Positions 54,003-63,263 of a stretch of DNA of 64,000 nucleotides are shown piece after piece. The stretch comes from Leptolyngbya sp. BL0902. Lineage in GTDB: Bacteria > Cyanobacteriota > Cyanobacteriia > Phormidesmidales > Phormidesmidaceae. The first letter of the stretch is position 1. The number at the start of each line of letters is the position of its first letter. The translations under genes were made by a program, and so were the position numbers. The notes beneath the pieces are model-generated. The model searched no databases. It was not told where the DNA came from and was given only the letters and a program-made list of their open reading frames with translations. Location: assembly GCF_016403105.1 (NCBI RefSeq), contig NZ_CP046155.1:372001-436000 (forward strand), written 5' to 3'.

Positions 54003-54165
54003 CAGAGAGATTTACTCAAACCAAGGGAAGAACCCTCTCCTGATGCTGTGGTGGTTGGATAACTCAACAGCGGTAGTCTCAGATAGCCATTGCTGTTAGC
54101 GCTATGATGGGTCGCTAATTCGTGAAATACCTGCGATGATGCCCGTGGTTATGGAGGAATGAGCC

Positions 54166-55368
54166 ATGCTGAGTTGGGAGCAAACCCCCAGTTTGGGGCC
54201 AATGCGCTGCTGTCGGGCTTGGGTAGAGATTGATTTAGAAGCCCTGCGCCACAATGTGCAGCAGTTCAAACAACATCTAGGCCATCGCGCCCAGTTGATG
54301 GCCGTGGTAAAGGCCGATGCCTATGGTCATGGGGCTGTGATGATAGCCCAGGCCGCGCTGAAGGCCGGGGCCAACTGGCTAGGGGTAGCGACGGTGCCGG
54401 AGGGGATCGAGCTACGCACCGCCGGGGTGCAGGCTCCCATTTTAGTCATGGGGGCGGTGAATAGCCCTGAAGAAATGCAGGCTATCGCCCGGTGGCAGTT
54501 GCAGCCCACCCTGGTAACGCCCAAGCAAGCTCTCATGTTTTCAGACATCCTGTCGCGGTTGGCCCCCGCCCGCCCGGTGGAGGTGCATCTGAAGCTAGAC
54601 ACAGGCATGTCTCGGCTGGGCTTCCCTGCTGCTGAGGCTGTGGAGTTTGTGCGATTTGTGCGTCCGTTGCCCCATCTCACCATTGGCGGGCTCTACTCCC
54701 ACTTTGCCACCGCCGACAGCCCCGACCCCACTACGATGATCCAGCAGCATCAGCGGTTTCAGGCGGCGGTAGCCCAGTTAACGGCTGAAAACCTGCTGCC
54801 TCCTCGGCTGCACCTGGCTAACACTGCGGCCACCCTAGCCGATCCCGCTCTGCACTACGATATGGTGCGCGTGGGCCTAGGTCTCTATGGGCTGTATCCT
54901 GCGCCCCACCTGCAATCGGTGCTAGATCTCAAACCTGTGATGCAGGTTAAGGCCCGAATTACGCTGCTGAAAGACCTGCCCGCCGGAACTGGAGTCAGCT
55001 ACGGCCATTCCTACATAGCCGAGCACCCCCTGCGGATGGCGGTGGTGGGCATTGGCTATGCCGATGGGGTGCCGCGCATTTTGTCTAACCGCATTCAGGG
55101 GATGATTAAGGGCCAACTCGCCCCTCAAATCGGCACCATTACGATGGATCAACTCATGGTCGATGTGACTCACATTCCCGACCTGCAAGAGGGCGATGTC
55201 GTCACGCTGCTGGGGCAAGATGGCCCCCACTGCACCACCGCCGACGATTGGGCCGACCTAACCCAATCCATCTCCTGGGAAATTCTCTGCGGGTTCAAGC
55301 ACCGCCTCCCCCGCGTTGCTATCGAAAAACCAATTTCTTCGATTCAAGGGGCTCGGCAAGGAGGTTAG
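54166..55368 (+). CDS. alr: Alanine racemase
   Basis: Predicted 400 residues, preceded by GGAGGAATGAGCC. It makes D-alanine for peptidoglycan with PLP. The PLP lysine is K49 in MAVVKADAYGHGA, and the C-terminal catalytic Tyr lies in GTGVSYGHSYIAEHP. GIGYADGVPR, TITMDQLMVDVTH and VTLLGQDG are conserved in the family. It starts 164 bp after the topoisomerase gene. Confidence 0.95.
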   Translation: MLSWEQTPSLGPMRCCRAWVEIDLEALRHNVQQFKQHLGHRAQLMAVVKADAYGHGAVMIAQAALKAGANWLGVATVPEGIELRTAGVQAPILVMGAVNSPEEMQAIARWQLQPTLVTPKQALMFSDILSRLAPARPVEVHLKLDTGMSRLGFPAAEAVEFVRFVRPLPHLTIGGLYSHFATADSPDPTTMIQQHQRFQAAVAQLTAENLLPPRLHLANTAATLADPALHYDMVRVGLGLYGLYPAPHLQSVLDLKPVMQVKARITLLKDLPAGTGVSYGHSYIAEHPLRMAVVGIGYADGVPRILSNRIQGMIKGQLAPQIGTITMDQLMVDVTHIPDLQEGDVVTLLGQDGPHCTTADDWADLTQSISWEILCGFKHRLPRVAIEKPISSIQGARQGG

Positions 55369-55375
55369 CGGCCCG

Positions 55376-55924
55376 TCACAGTGCCTCCACGGCGGCTAAC
55401 AGCGCCTCAGGGTCGGCATTGTGGTGCAAAAAGGAAAACCAGTGGCCGTAGCGCAGTTGACCCTGGGCATCTAGCACAAACTGGGCGGGGAGGGGTGCCC
55501 CCAGGGCTTGGCCTGTATGGTAGTTTTGGAAGCTTTGGCCCACCGGGTCACACAGCAGCGGCAGGGGCAGGTGCAGGTCTTCCACCACGGCCCTGCCCTG
55601 GCGAGGGTTGAGACTTGTTATCATCAAAACCTCCGTGCCCGTATCCCGAAACCGTTGGTAGGCGGCATTCATGGCCATAATGTGGGGATAGCAAAAGGGG
55701 CAGTACACCCCCTCGGCAAAGATGCGGGTAAAGGCCAGCACCACGGGCTGTTTGCCGCGCCAGTTGGCCAGCCGCACCGTGCGCCCATGGGTGACATCGA
55801 CTAGGGCAAAATCGGGAACACCCACGCCTAGGGCCAACCCCAGTCGGGCGGGGCGGGGCAGCAGGTACTTGCGCCAAATCTGCCAGGGGGCAAGGGACGG
55901 TGCAGCGGTCATGGCTAGAATCAA
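55376..55924 (-). CDS. Thioredoxin-like peroxiredoxin-type protein (AhpC/TSA family)
   Basis: Predicted 182 residues. A short hydrophobic N-terminus precedes a thioredoxin fold. The peroxidatic-type site is GVYCPFCYPHI, a CxxC arrangement; PVVLAFTRIFAEGVYC is the beta strand before it. CPFC suggests a redox-active CxxC pair, and so a thioredoxin-like rather than a typical two-Cys peroxiredoxin mechanism. It is convergent with alr, eight bases apart. The 2-Cys peroxiredoxin gene lies 65 bp upstream on the same strand. Confidence 0.8.
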   Translation of the reverse strand: MILAMTAAPSLAPWQIWRKYLLPRPARLGLALGVGVPDFALVDVTHGRTVRLANWRGKQPVVLAFTRIFAEGVYCPFCYPHIMAMNAAYQRFRDTGTEVLMITSLNPRQGRAVVEDLHLPLPLLCDPVGQSFQNYHTGQALGAPLPAQFVLDAQGQLRYGHWFSFLHHNADPEALLAAVEAL

Positions 55925-55989
55925 GGGGACATCAACGGGGCAGCTAGGATCAAGGCCATCGGGGGAAGCGACCGCCTAGGGCATCGTGC

Positions 55990-56601
55990 TTACCCTGGGG
56001 TGTCGGCAAAGAAATCTTTGGATTTCACGGGGTCGGGCACCATGGTTTTATCCCCCGGTTGCCAATCAACCGGACACACTTCGTTGGGGTTGCTCTGCAC
56101 ATGCTGAATCGCCTGGAGCACCCGCAGGGTTTCGTCTACATTGCGGCCAAAGGCAAGATTGTTGATGGTGGCGTGTTGAACAATGCCCTCGCGGTCGATG
56201 ATAAACAGCCCCCGCAAGGCCACGCCTGCTTCAGGATCTAGCACATTGTAGGCAGCGCTAACCTCCTTTTTGAGGTCGGAAATGAGGGGATAGTTCAAGT
56301 CCCCCACGCCGCCCGCCTTGCGCTCGGTTTGAACCCAGGCAAGGTGGGCGAATTCACTGTCCACCGACACTGCCAAGATTTGGGCATGGAGCGCCTTAAA
56401 TTCCTCACAGCGGTCGCTAAAGGCGGCAATTTCTGTAGGGCAAACGAAGGTGAAATCGAGGGGATAGAAAAACAGCACCACGTACTGCCCTCGATAGTCC
56501 GACAGCTTAATGACCTTAAAGGCTTGATCGACCACTGCCGTCGCCGAAAAATCTGGGGCCAGTTGCCCAACCCGCAAACATCCCTCCGCGTGCTCTGTCA
56601 T
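55990..56601 (-). CDS. 2-Cys peroxiredoxin
   Basis: Predicted 203 residues, the family length. It reduces H2O2 and organic peroxides using thioredoxin. The peroxidatic Cys is in [11 protein letters not shown] and the resolving Cys in [11 protein letters not shown], both intact. The [20 protein letters not shown] segment is typical of chloroplast-like cyanobacterial enzymes. It is probably cotranscribed with the downstream thioredoxin-like gene. Confidence 0.96.
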   Translation of the reverse strand: MTEHAEGCLRVGQLAPDFSATAVVDQAFKVIKLSDYRGQYVVLFFYPLDFTFVCPTEIAAFSDRCEEFKALHAQILAVSVDSEFAHLAWVQTERKAGGVGDLNYPLISDLKKEVSAAYNVLDPEAGVALRGLFIIDREGIVQHATINNLAFGRNVDETLRVLQAIQHVQSNPNEVCPVDWQPGDKTMVPDPVKSKDFFADTPG

Positions 56602-56847
56602 GGTTGCGATTCCTAACCAACGGTTGCTCCTATAAGGGTAAACCCTATTCTTGGGATTTCAACCGCAGCGAGGCTCTAGCCAGCGGGCTGGGGTAGCGCG
56701 ACCGTCGCGGCATGGCGGCTATCTACCAGGACGTTATCGCGCCCTCTGCACGATTTCGTCTATCCCGAACACTTTAGTCACACATTTTTTAATAGTCTGA
56801 CCGAAAGGTTATATTAAGTTAAGCAAGCGCATTGAGCGAAATAATTC

Positions 56848-57591
56848 ATGGTTGTCGCGTCAGACCTCACCTCTTTGAATCAGCGTGGGTTGACAGGCGA
56901 TGCTCAAATCCTGAGGCAAGTTTTTGACTCTGTTGATGCGGCCAGTTGCCCACACACCTACAACTTCCACATGCATACGGTGTGCTCAGATGGTAAGCTC
57001 ACCCCCACCGCCCTCATGGAGCAAGTCATTGACATTGGCCTACAAGCCTTTGCCATTACCGACCACCACAGCCTGCGCGGCTACTACCAAGCCCAAGCCT
57101 GGCTAGAAGACTGGCGCTGGCGGCACCCCACCCCCCTAGGGCAGCGGCGAGCCCACCGTCACTTAGGCGGAACTGCACCTCGTTTATTTACTGGGGTAGA
57201 AATTAACGCCCTCCTCGCTGAGACCGAAGTTCACCTGCTGGGCTATGGCTTTGCCCCCCGGCATCCGGCCATCGTGCCCTATCTGCAAGGGTCGGCTCCC
57301 CGTGGCCCCATGAAGGCGGCTGAAGCCGTGATTACGGCTATCCAGACGGCGGGGGGGCTGGCGGTGTTGGCCCACCCCGCTCGCTATCGCACCGCCGCCG
57401 AAGTCCTGATTGCCCACGCCGTCGCTCTGGGGATTGACGGTGTGGAAGCCTACTACGCCTACAACAACCCCGATCAGTGGCATCCCTGCCCCCGCCACAC
57501 GCCGCTGATGGAAACCCTAGCCCGCCGCCACCGCCTGCTGACCACCTGTGGCACCGATACCCACGGGTCTAATTTGCTGCGCCGCCTGTAG
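56848..57591 (+). CDS. PHP-domain metal-dependent phosphoesterase
   Basis: Predicted 247 residues. The PHP metal ligands are in NFHMHTVCSDG, AITDHHSLRGY, GVEINAL, LAHPAR and CGTDTHGSN. The family includes polymerase-linked PHP phosphatases and YciV-type RNA/DNA 5'-3' exonucleases; members of this stand-alone type cleave nucleoside 3',5'-bisphosphates or short oligonucleotides in other bacteria. A weak promoter-like GTTATATTAAG lies about 30 bases upstream. It stands alone between divergent and same-strand neighbours. Confidence 0.88.
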   Translation: MVVASDLTSLNQRGLTGDAQILRQVFDSVDAASCPHTYNFHMHTVCSDGKLTPTALMEQVIDIGLQAFAITDHHSLRGYYQAQAWLEDWRWRHPTPLGQRRAHRHLGGTAPRLFTGVEINALLAETEVHLLGYGFAPRHPAIVPYLQGSAPRGPMKAAEAVITAIQTAGGLAVLAHPARYRTAAEVLIAHAVALGIDGVEAYYAYNNPDQWHPCPRHTPLMETLARRHRLLTTCGTDTHGSNLLRRL

Positions 57592-58038
57592 CTGAAGACC
57601 CACCGGAGCGGTAACGATGACCCTCGGTCTCGGCTGAAGACAGCTTTAGGCCAAGCTTTGCCCCATTCATCCCGCATCATCCAGGATTCATTGCGGGTCA
57701 TTCGTGACGGGGATCACAGCGCTAAGCCCCGGCTAGCCCTCCAGATCAAGCGACGATCCCAGCCTAGGGCAATGGGGCAATAAAACTGAGAACGGCCATG
57801 GTAGGTTGATCCCAGCCTTTGGATAGAGGCTTTAGAAGACCATCATCTAGTGAAATGAAGACAGATTCTGCCCCAGCCACAACAAGGATGGCTGGGAGAG
57901 TTTGTGGTGAGATTCAGGTTTTTTGTGTTCTCCGCTACATTTACTACCCATCACTACGCCTAATATCCACTCTGGAGGTTGGGTGAGTGATTGGATGGCC
58001 TAACTGTCCTTCTTTGTGTGAGTCAGGAGCGAGGTTGA
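57592..58038 (+). promoter_or_regulatory. Upstream region of urtA with a leader hairpin
   Basis: No gene is present. A hairpin, CCCAGCCA (57872-57879) with TGGCTGGG (57889-57896) around nine bases, lies about 140 bases before the urtA start. I did not find an NtcA-type GTA-N8-TAC site in this interval. A GGAGGTTGGGTG purine run occurs near 57975. Confidence 0.45.
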
Positions 58039-59331
58039 ATGGTCGCACGATTTAATCGACGGAAATTTTTGGTGTATGGGTCTGCCACCCTGGGCACCTC
58101 GATGCTGTTAAAAGCCTGTGGCAATACGACAACGACTACCGGGGATACAACAGGCGGCACCGCTGCCGGGGGCGAAACGGTAAAAGTAGGGATTCTCCAT
58201 TCCCTTAGCGGCACCATGGCTATCAGTGAAACCACCGTGGTTGATGCTGAGAAACTGGCGATTAAGGAAATCAACGCCGCTGGTGGCGTCCTGGGTCGGC
58301 AGATTGAAGCCGTAGTGGAAGACGGCGCTTCCGATTGGCCCACCTTTGCCGAAAAAGCAGAGAAGCTGATTGACCAAGACCAGGTATCGGTGGTGTTCGG
58401 CTGCTGGACATCCGCTAGCCGCAAGGCCGTGCTGCCCGTGTTTGAGTCGAAGGATCACATGCTGTGGTACCCGGTGCAGTATGAAGGCCAGGAATGTTCT
58501 AAGAACATTTTCTACACCGGAGCCGCGCCCAACCAGCAAATTGAGCCCGCCGTAGATTGGCTGCTAGAAAACAAAGGCCGGGACTTCTTCCTGGTGGGGT
58601 CAGACTATGTCTTCCCCCGCACCGCCAACACCATCATCAAAGAGCAGCTAGCCGCTAAGGGTGGCAACACCGTCGGCGAAGACTACCTGCCCCTGGGCAA
58701 CACCGAGGTAACGCCGATCATCACCAAGATTCGGGCGGCGCTGCCCAACGGCGGGGTGATCTTCAACAGCCTCAACGGCGACAGCAACGTGGCCTTCTTC
58801 AAGCAGTTGCAGGGCGCAGGCATGGGGCCAGATCTCTACCCCGTGATGTCAGTGAGTGTAGCCGAGGAAGAAGTGCGTCAGATTGGGCCTGAGTTCTTGG
58901 TGGGCCACCTGGCTTCCTGGAACTACTTCATGACCGTGGAAACCCCCGAAAACGCCAAGTGGGTAGCCGACTTCAAGGCCGAATTTGGCGATGACCGGGT
59001 GACGAACGACCCCATGGAAGCCGCCTATATCATGGTGTATCTGTGGAAGCAGGCAGTGGAAGCTGCGGGCACCTTCGATATTCCTGAGGTTCGCGCCGCT
59101 GCTTACGGCCAGAGTATGGCTGCGCCCGAAGGCCCCGTAACCATGAATGTTAACCACCACCTCTCCAAAACGGTGCGGATTGGGGAAGTGATGGATGATG
59201 GTATGTTTGACATCCTGTGGGCCACCGATGGCCCAGTGGATCCTCTGCCCTGGAACCAGTTTGTGCCCGATACCCAGGGCTTTGCCTGCGACTGGTCTGA
59301 CCCCGCTAAGGGCGAGAAGTTCCAAATCTGA
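58039..59331 (+). CDS. urtA: Urea ABC transporter substrate-binding protein
   Basis: Predicted 430 residues. UrtA is the lipoprotein that captures urea for the UrtBCDE importer. A twin-arginine-like [14 protein letters not shown] precedes the lipobox LLKAC, with Cys27 the lipid attachment site. The mature protein is a type I periplasmic binding fold ([46 protein letters not shown]). Conserved urea-family residues are in [11 protein letters not shown] and [15 protein letters not shown]. The usual downstream urtBCDE genes are absent here; a terminator follows. Confidence 0.95.
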   Translation: MVARFNRRKFLVYGSATLGTSMLLKACGNTTTTTGDTTGGTAAGGETVKVGILHSLSGTMAISETTVVDAEKLAIKEINAAGGVLGRQIEAVVEDGASDWPTFAEKAEKLIDQDQVSVVFGCWTSASRKAVLPVFESKDHMLWYPVQYEGQECSKNIFYTGAAPNQQIEPAVDWLLENKGRDFFLVGSDYVFPRTANTIIKEQLAAKGGNTVGEDYLPLGNTEVTPIITKIRAALPNGGVIFNSLNGDSNVAFFKQLQGAGMGPDLYPVMSVSVAEEEVRQIGPEFLVGHLASWNYFMTVETPENAKWVADFKAEFGDDRVTNDPMEAAYIMVYLWKQAVEAAGTFDIPEVRAAAYGQSMAAPEGPVTMNVNHHLSKTVRIGEVMDDGMFDILWATDGPVDPLPWNQFVPDTQGFACDWSDPAKGEKFQI

Positions 59332-59355
59332 TCGAAGGATCGGGTCTAAAACTGA

Positions 59356-59385
59356 GCCACCCTGCCCCTTGAAGGGTGGGGTGGC
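59356..59385 (+). terminator. Terminator after urtA
   Basis: GCCACC (59356 onward) pairs with GGTGGC (ending 59385), extended by an imperfect GC-rich inner stem, followed by TTCATTG. The strong outer stem lies 25 bases after the urtA stop and supports a single-gene transcript. Confidence 0.6.
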
Positions 59386-59461
59386 TTCATTGATGTCAGG
59401 CCAGCCGCTAGATGCTTGCAGCCCTGGGTAGCTGTGTCGCTAACCGAGGATGGGCGATACC

Positions 59462-60022
59462 CTACAGGCGGGCGCACTGGTCTTCTTTGTTGCCGCGTAC
59501 CACGTTGCCCCGTCCGGTGGGGGCAGGGCGATTTTCCTTGCACTGCAAGTTGCCGCCGATGCGATTGCTGTTAACCCGCAGACCGCCCCGGTTTTTGAAG
59601 CCTTGCAGGTTTCCACCGATGGTATTGCGTGCCGCTTGCAGCAGGCTGGTGTTCTCTTCAAATTGCAGATCGCCGTTGATCCGGGTGTCGGTAATGGTAG
59701 CCGCCTGAGACTCTTCAATTTGAATGTTGCCACCCACCACAGACTGGCTGCGAACCGTCACCCGTGTCGCATTTTCAGCCTGGATGTTGCCATTGACCCG
59801 TACCCCGGTAGCCGTCAGGGTGGCCCGCGACTGAACCCGAATGTTCCCCCGAACCCGAGTGCCGTTGAGGGTACAAGCAGCACCACTGGGAACTCGCAAA
59901 TTAGTGACCTGTGCCGTCCTCAGGGTGCCTCTACAAACGACTTCATCGGCATAGCTAGGGGTAGCTATAGCCAGGGATCCAGTCAAACCCAGCAAACCAA
60001 CCGCCAAAATCATCTTCTTCAT
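59462..60022 (-). CDS. Secreted beta-solenoid-like repeat protein
   Basis: Predicted 186 residues. A signal peptide of about 25 residues (MKKMILAVGLLGLTGSLAIATPSYA) precedes repeats of about 20-22 residues built on GTRVRGNIRV, GVRVNGNIQA, SVVGGNIQI, TRINGDLQF, NTIGGNLQ and NRIGGNLQC. Alternating strands and the regular GN/GD turns indicate a right-handed beta-helix. Cys residues near each end may staple it. The product is probably a periplasmic, surface or sheath protein; no enzyme motif is seen. I know no precise family. Confidence 0.75.
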   Translation of the reverse strand: MKKMILAVGLLGLTGSLAIATPSYADEVVCRGTLRTAQVTNLRVPSGAACTLNGTRVRGNIRVQSRATLTATGVRVNGNIQAENATRVTVRSQSVVGGNIQIEESQAATITDTRINGDLQFEENTSLLQAARNTIGGNLQGFKNRGGLRVNSNRIGGNLQCKENRPAPTGRGNVVRGNKEDQCARL

Positions 60023-60220
60023 GATCGTTCTCTCCTAAGTAAATGGCATTTGCCTTACTCCAAAACGCAGCCCTGGCGGCAAAGTTCCTAACCTAAGAGG
60101 GTTCTCATAATTCCATCAGTGGATTCCCTGAACCCTCTGGCCCAAAGCAAGGGATTCCCTTCCTGGCTAGTCTCGCCCAGGTATTGGGGATCGCAGGGCA
60201 GCCTCAGTGCCCAGGGGCTT

Positions 60221-63139
60221 CTATTTAGCTGCCATCCAGTTGGGGCCTGCGTGGGCCTCTACTTTGAGGGGCACCTTCAGGGAAACAGCGGATTCCATCG
60301 CAGCGATGATTTTGGGTTGCAGATCGTCCCATTCATCGGAGGGAATTTCAAACACCAATTCGTCATGGACTTGCAGGATCAGGTTGGCCTGGTAGTCCTT
60401 TAGCAGTTCGTGCAGGCGAATCATGGCCACTTTGATGATGTCGGCACTGCTGCCCTGAATGGGGGCGTTAGCGGCGGCCCGGAGCAGTCCGGCTTCGTAG
60501 CCGTTGGTGCGGAGCTGGTCGAGGTCGATGGTAGTGGGATCGGTGCCGTAGAGGGAACGCAGTTTACCATCGGTGAAATTAAAGTAGCGCCGCCGCCCAA
60601 AAATGGTTTGCACATAGCCCTTGGCGATGGCCTCCTGCTGCATTTGTTGCAGGTATTCAAACACCTGAGGATAGCGTTCGTAGTAGCGGTCGATGAAGGT
60701 TTTGGCCTCGGTGCGGCTGACTCCGGCCTCGCGGGCAAAGCGGGAAGCACCCATGCCGTAGATCACGCCAAAATTGATGATTTTGCCAAGGCGGCGTTCC
60801 TCAGGGGAAATGTCATCTTTTTCTAGCAACAATTTGGCGGTAAGGGCATGGACATCATCGTTGTTGTTGTAGGCTTCCACCAGCACGGGCTCGCCACTGA
60901 GGTGGGCGAGGATGCGTAGCTCAATTTGGGAATAATCTGCTGCTGCCAGTTGCCAGCCCTCAGTAGGGATAAACGCCGCCCGAATTTGCCGACTAAAGGC
61001 GGTGCGAATGGGAATATTTTGCAGATTTGGATTCGACGACGACAGCCGCCCTGTGGCCGTTACCGCCTGGTTAAAGTCGGTATGTACCCGCTGGGTATCG
61101 GGACGAATTAGGGCAGGCAAAGCGTCCACATAGGTTGATTTAAGCTTTGACAGGGTGCGGTGCTCCACGACTAAATCGACCACGGCATGGTCGCCCTGGA
61201 GTTTTTCCAGCGTTGCGGCATCGGTGGAGTAGCCGCCGGACTTGTTGCGGCGAGACTTTTTCTTGTCTAGCCCCAGCTTTTCAAAGAATAGCTCGCTGAG
61301 TTGTTTAGGAGAGGCGAGGTTAAAGGTTTCTCCTGCGGCTTCATAGGCATCTTTCTCGATCTGTGCTAGATCGGTTTCCAGGGTTTTAGAAAATTTTGAC
61401 AAATAGTTGGCATCGACCCGCACGCCGATGGTTTCCATTTCGGCCAGGACGGGCTCTAGGGGGAGTTCAATGCCTGAAAATAGGCCGTAAAGCTGGGGAT
61501 TTTCTGCGAGTTCTGCCCGCAGTTTAGGCACGAGCAAATAGGTCGTGTGGACATCGGCTCCGCAATACTCTGCCACGGCAGAAATTGCAATATCCGCAAT
61601 TGTTTTACCCTTCGGCACTAGGTCGGTAAAGCTTTGGGCCACAAGGTTGAGATAGCGCAGGCTAAGGTCGGTTAAATTATGGCTCGATTCTGGATTGAGC
61701 ACATAGCTGGCCAGCATCGTATCAAACTCAACTCCTGCCAGTTGGATGCCCTGATTTCTTAGCACTAAACGGTCATACTTCGCATTTTGCAGTGCTTTAG
61801 GAAACTCCGCACTTTCCAATATTGGACGCAGCGCCTCTAAGACCGTTTCTAGCGGTAGCTGATCGCCTTCAGAATGCCCCACGGGAATGTAGGCCATGGC
61901 ATCCCGTTCGCGGCCCCAACAGCAGCCGATGCCGACCAACTGGGCATCTCTGGGTTCTAATGAGGTTGTTTCAGTGTCCCAGGCAACTGGGTGCTCAGGA
62001 TTTTTTTGGGCCGAAAGAATATCTAGCAGGTCGTAAAGCTGGGCTTCGGTGGTGATAATTTGAGGCCGAATGGCTACCGCCTGCACGGTCTGGGCCTCGT
62101 CCGTTTCTTCGGCAGAAAAGAACGCCACATCTGCCCCCAGCGCATCCCCTGACGTCCGACGTCCGACGTCCGACTCCCGACTTTCAACTCCCGCTTCTCC
62201 TCCAAAAGCCACCTGTAACTTACCCAGGCGGTTAATGAAGTTCTGAAACTCCAGCTTTTTTAACGCCGGAACCACGACATCAGGGTCGAAGCCGTCGAGT
62301 TTGCAGGTGGCTAAATCGGCCCCCAAATCCACGGTGGTGACAATGGTGGCCATAAACCGCGAGTGGTAGGCAGAATCCTTGCCCTCCATGAGCTTTTTCT
62401 GGGTTGCGCCCTTGATGGTGTCGATATTGGCGTAAATCGTATCTAAATCGCCAAATTCTGCCAGCAGCTTCGCCGCTGTTTTAGCCCCAATGCCTTTCAC
62501 GCCAGGGATGTTGTCCGATGAGTCGCCGCACAGCGCTTTGTAATCCACCACCTGGGAGGGCAAAATATCCAGCTTTGCCTTCACCTCGTTGGTTTTGAAC
62601 TCCTGGGCCAGTCCGTTTTTTGCCCCCTTGGCAAAGGCGTTGCCCAGGTGCAGCACGGTAATTTGCTCCTCTGGGTCGATGAGCTGAAATAGATCCTGGT
62701 CGCCACTGAGAATCTTCACTCGCAGGCCCGCCGCCTTACCCTGATGGGCCAGGGTGCCAATCACATCGTCGGCCTCAAAGCCCGGTGCGGTGTAGATATT
62801 CAGGCCAAAATCCCGCAGCAGTTCTTGCAGGTTGTTGACATCCTCAATGAAGCCCTCCGGCGTTTCGGGACGGCCATCCTTGTAGCCCTCGTCGGCCTGG
62901 TGGCGAAAGGTGGGCTGGGCCAAATCGAAGGCGACGGCGGCATACTGGGGCTTTTCCACCTCCATCATGTCCAATAGCGATTTGAGGAAGCCGTAGCAGA
63001 CGCTGGTGGGCACGCCCGTGGAGGTTCGCAGGCCACCCTCGGCACTTTTGGCAAAGGCATAGAAGGCGCGAAAGGCCAGGGAATGGCCATCGATCAGCAG
63101 CAGGGTGGGCGTTTCAGCAGGGGAATCGGGGGCAGCCAC
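60221..63139 (-). CDS. polA: DNA polymerase I
   Basis: Predicted 972 residues from the GTG at 63139, which follows GAGGA; an upstream ATG frame begins at 63217. It fills gaps in repair and removes RNA primers. The 5'-3' exonuclease is first (LLLIDGHSLAFRAFYAF, GDSSDNIPGVKGIGAKTA). The 3'-5' proofreading domain keeps its DTETTSLEPRD motif. The polymerase has DYSQIELRILAHLSG, RRLGKIINFGVIYGM and QVHDELVFEIP. A short tandem DNA repeat encodes the linker near residue 330. Confidence 0.95.
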   Translation of the reverse strand: MAAPDSPAETPTLLLIDGHSLAFRAFYAFAKSAEGGLRTSTGVPTSVCYGFLKSLLDMMEVEKPQYAAVAFDLAQPTFRHQADEGYKDGRPETPEGFIEDVNNLQELLRDFGLNIYTAPGFEADDVIGTLAHQGKAAGLRVKILSGDQDLFQLIDPEEQITVLHLGNAFAKGAKNGLAQEFKTNEVKAKLDILPSQVVDYKALCGDSSDNIPGVKGIGAKTAAKLLAEFGDLDTIYANIDTIKGATQKKLMEGKDSAYHSRFMATIVTTVDLGADLATCKLDGFDPDVVVPALKKLEFQNFINRLGKLQVAFGGEAGVESRESDVGRRTSGDALGADVAFFSAEETDEAQTVQAVAIRPQIITTEAQLYDLLDILSAQKNPEHPVAWDTETTSLEPRDAQLVGIGCCWGRERDAMAYIPVGHSEGDQLPLETVLEALRPILESAEFPKALQNAKYDRLVLRNQGIQLAGVEFDTMLASYVLNPESSHNLTDLSLRYLNLVAQSFTDLVPKGKTIADIAISAVAEYCGADVHTTYLLVPKLRAELAENPQLYGLFSGIELPLEPVLAEMETIGVRVDANYLSKFSKTLETDLAQIEKDAYEAAGETFNLASPKQLSELFFEKLGLDKKKSRRNKSGGYSTDAATLEKLQGDHAVVDLVVEHRTLSKLKSTYVDALPALIRPDTQRVHTDFNQAVTATGRLSSSNPNLQNIPIRTAFSRQIRAAFIPTEGWQLAAADYSQIELRILAHLSGEPVLVEAYNNNDDVHALTAKLLLEKDDISPEERRLGKIINFGVIYGMGASRFAREAGVSRTEAKTFIDRYYERYPQVFEYLQQMQQEAIAKGYVQTIFGRRRYFNFTDGKLRSLYGTDPTTIDLDQLRTNGYEAGLLRAAANAPIQGSSADIIKVAMIRLHELLKDYQANLILQVHDELVFEIPSDEWDDLQPKIIAAMESAVSLKVPLKVEAHAGPNWMAAK
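62151..62182. repeat. GACGTCC tandem repeat inside polA
   Basis: Three copies of GACGTCC (62151-62171) and a related GACTCCC run lie in the coding sequence between the 5'-3' and 3'-5' exonuclease domains of DNA polymerase I. They encode SESDVGRRTSGDALG-type linker residues and keep the frame. Confidence 0.75.
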
Positions 63140-63263
63140 GGCAATCCTCAGTCTCAGAATGGGAGACTCTATTGTAAGGGGTGGTTGCAGGCCGGATGGG
63201 TCAGCTTTAGCCCCCATTCACCGACCTCGCTGGGGTTCATCCGGGGGAGGGGAAGGGCTACCC

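Noticed and set aside
57592-58038. NtcA binding site before urtA
   Set aside because: I searched by eye for GTA-N8-TAC and found none with both halves.
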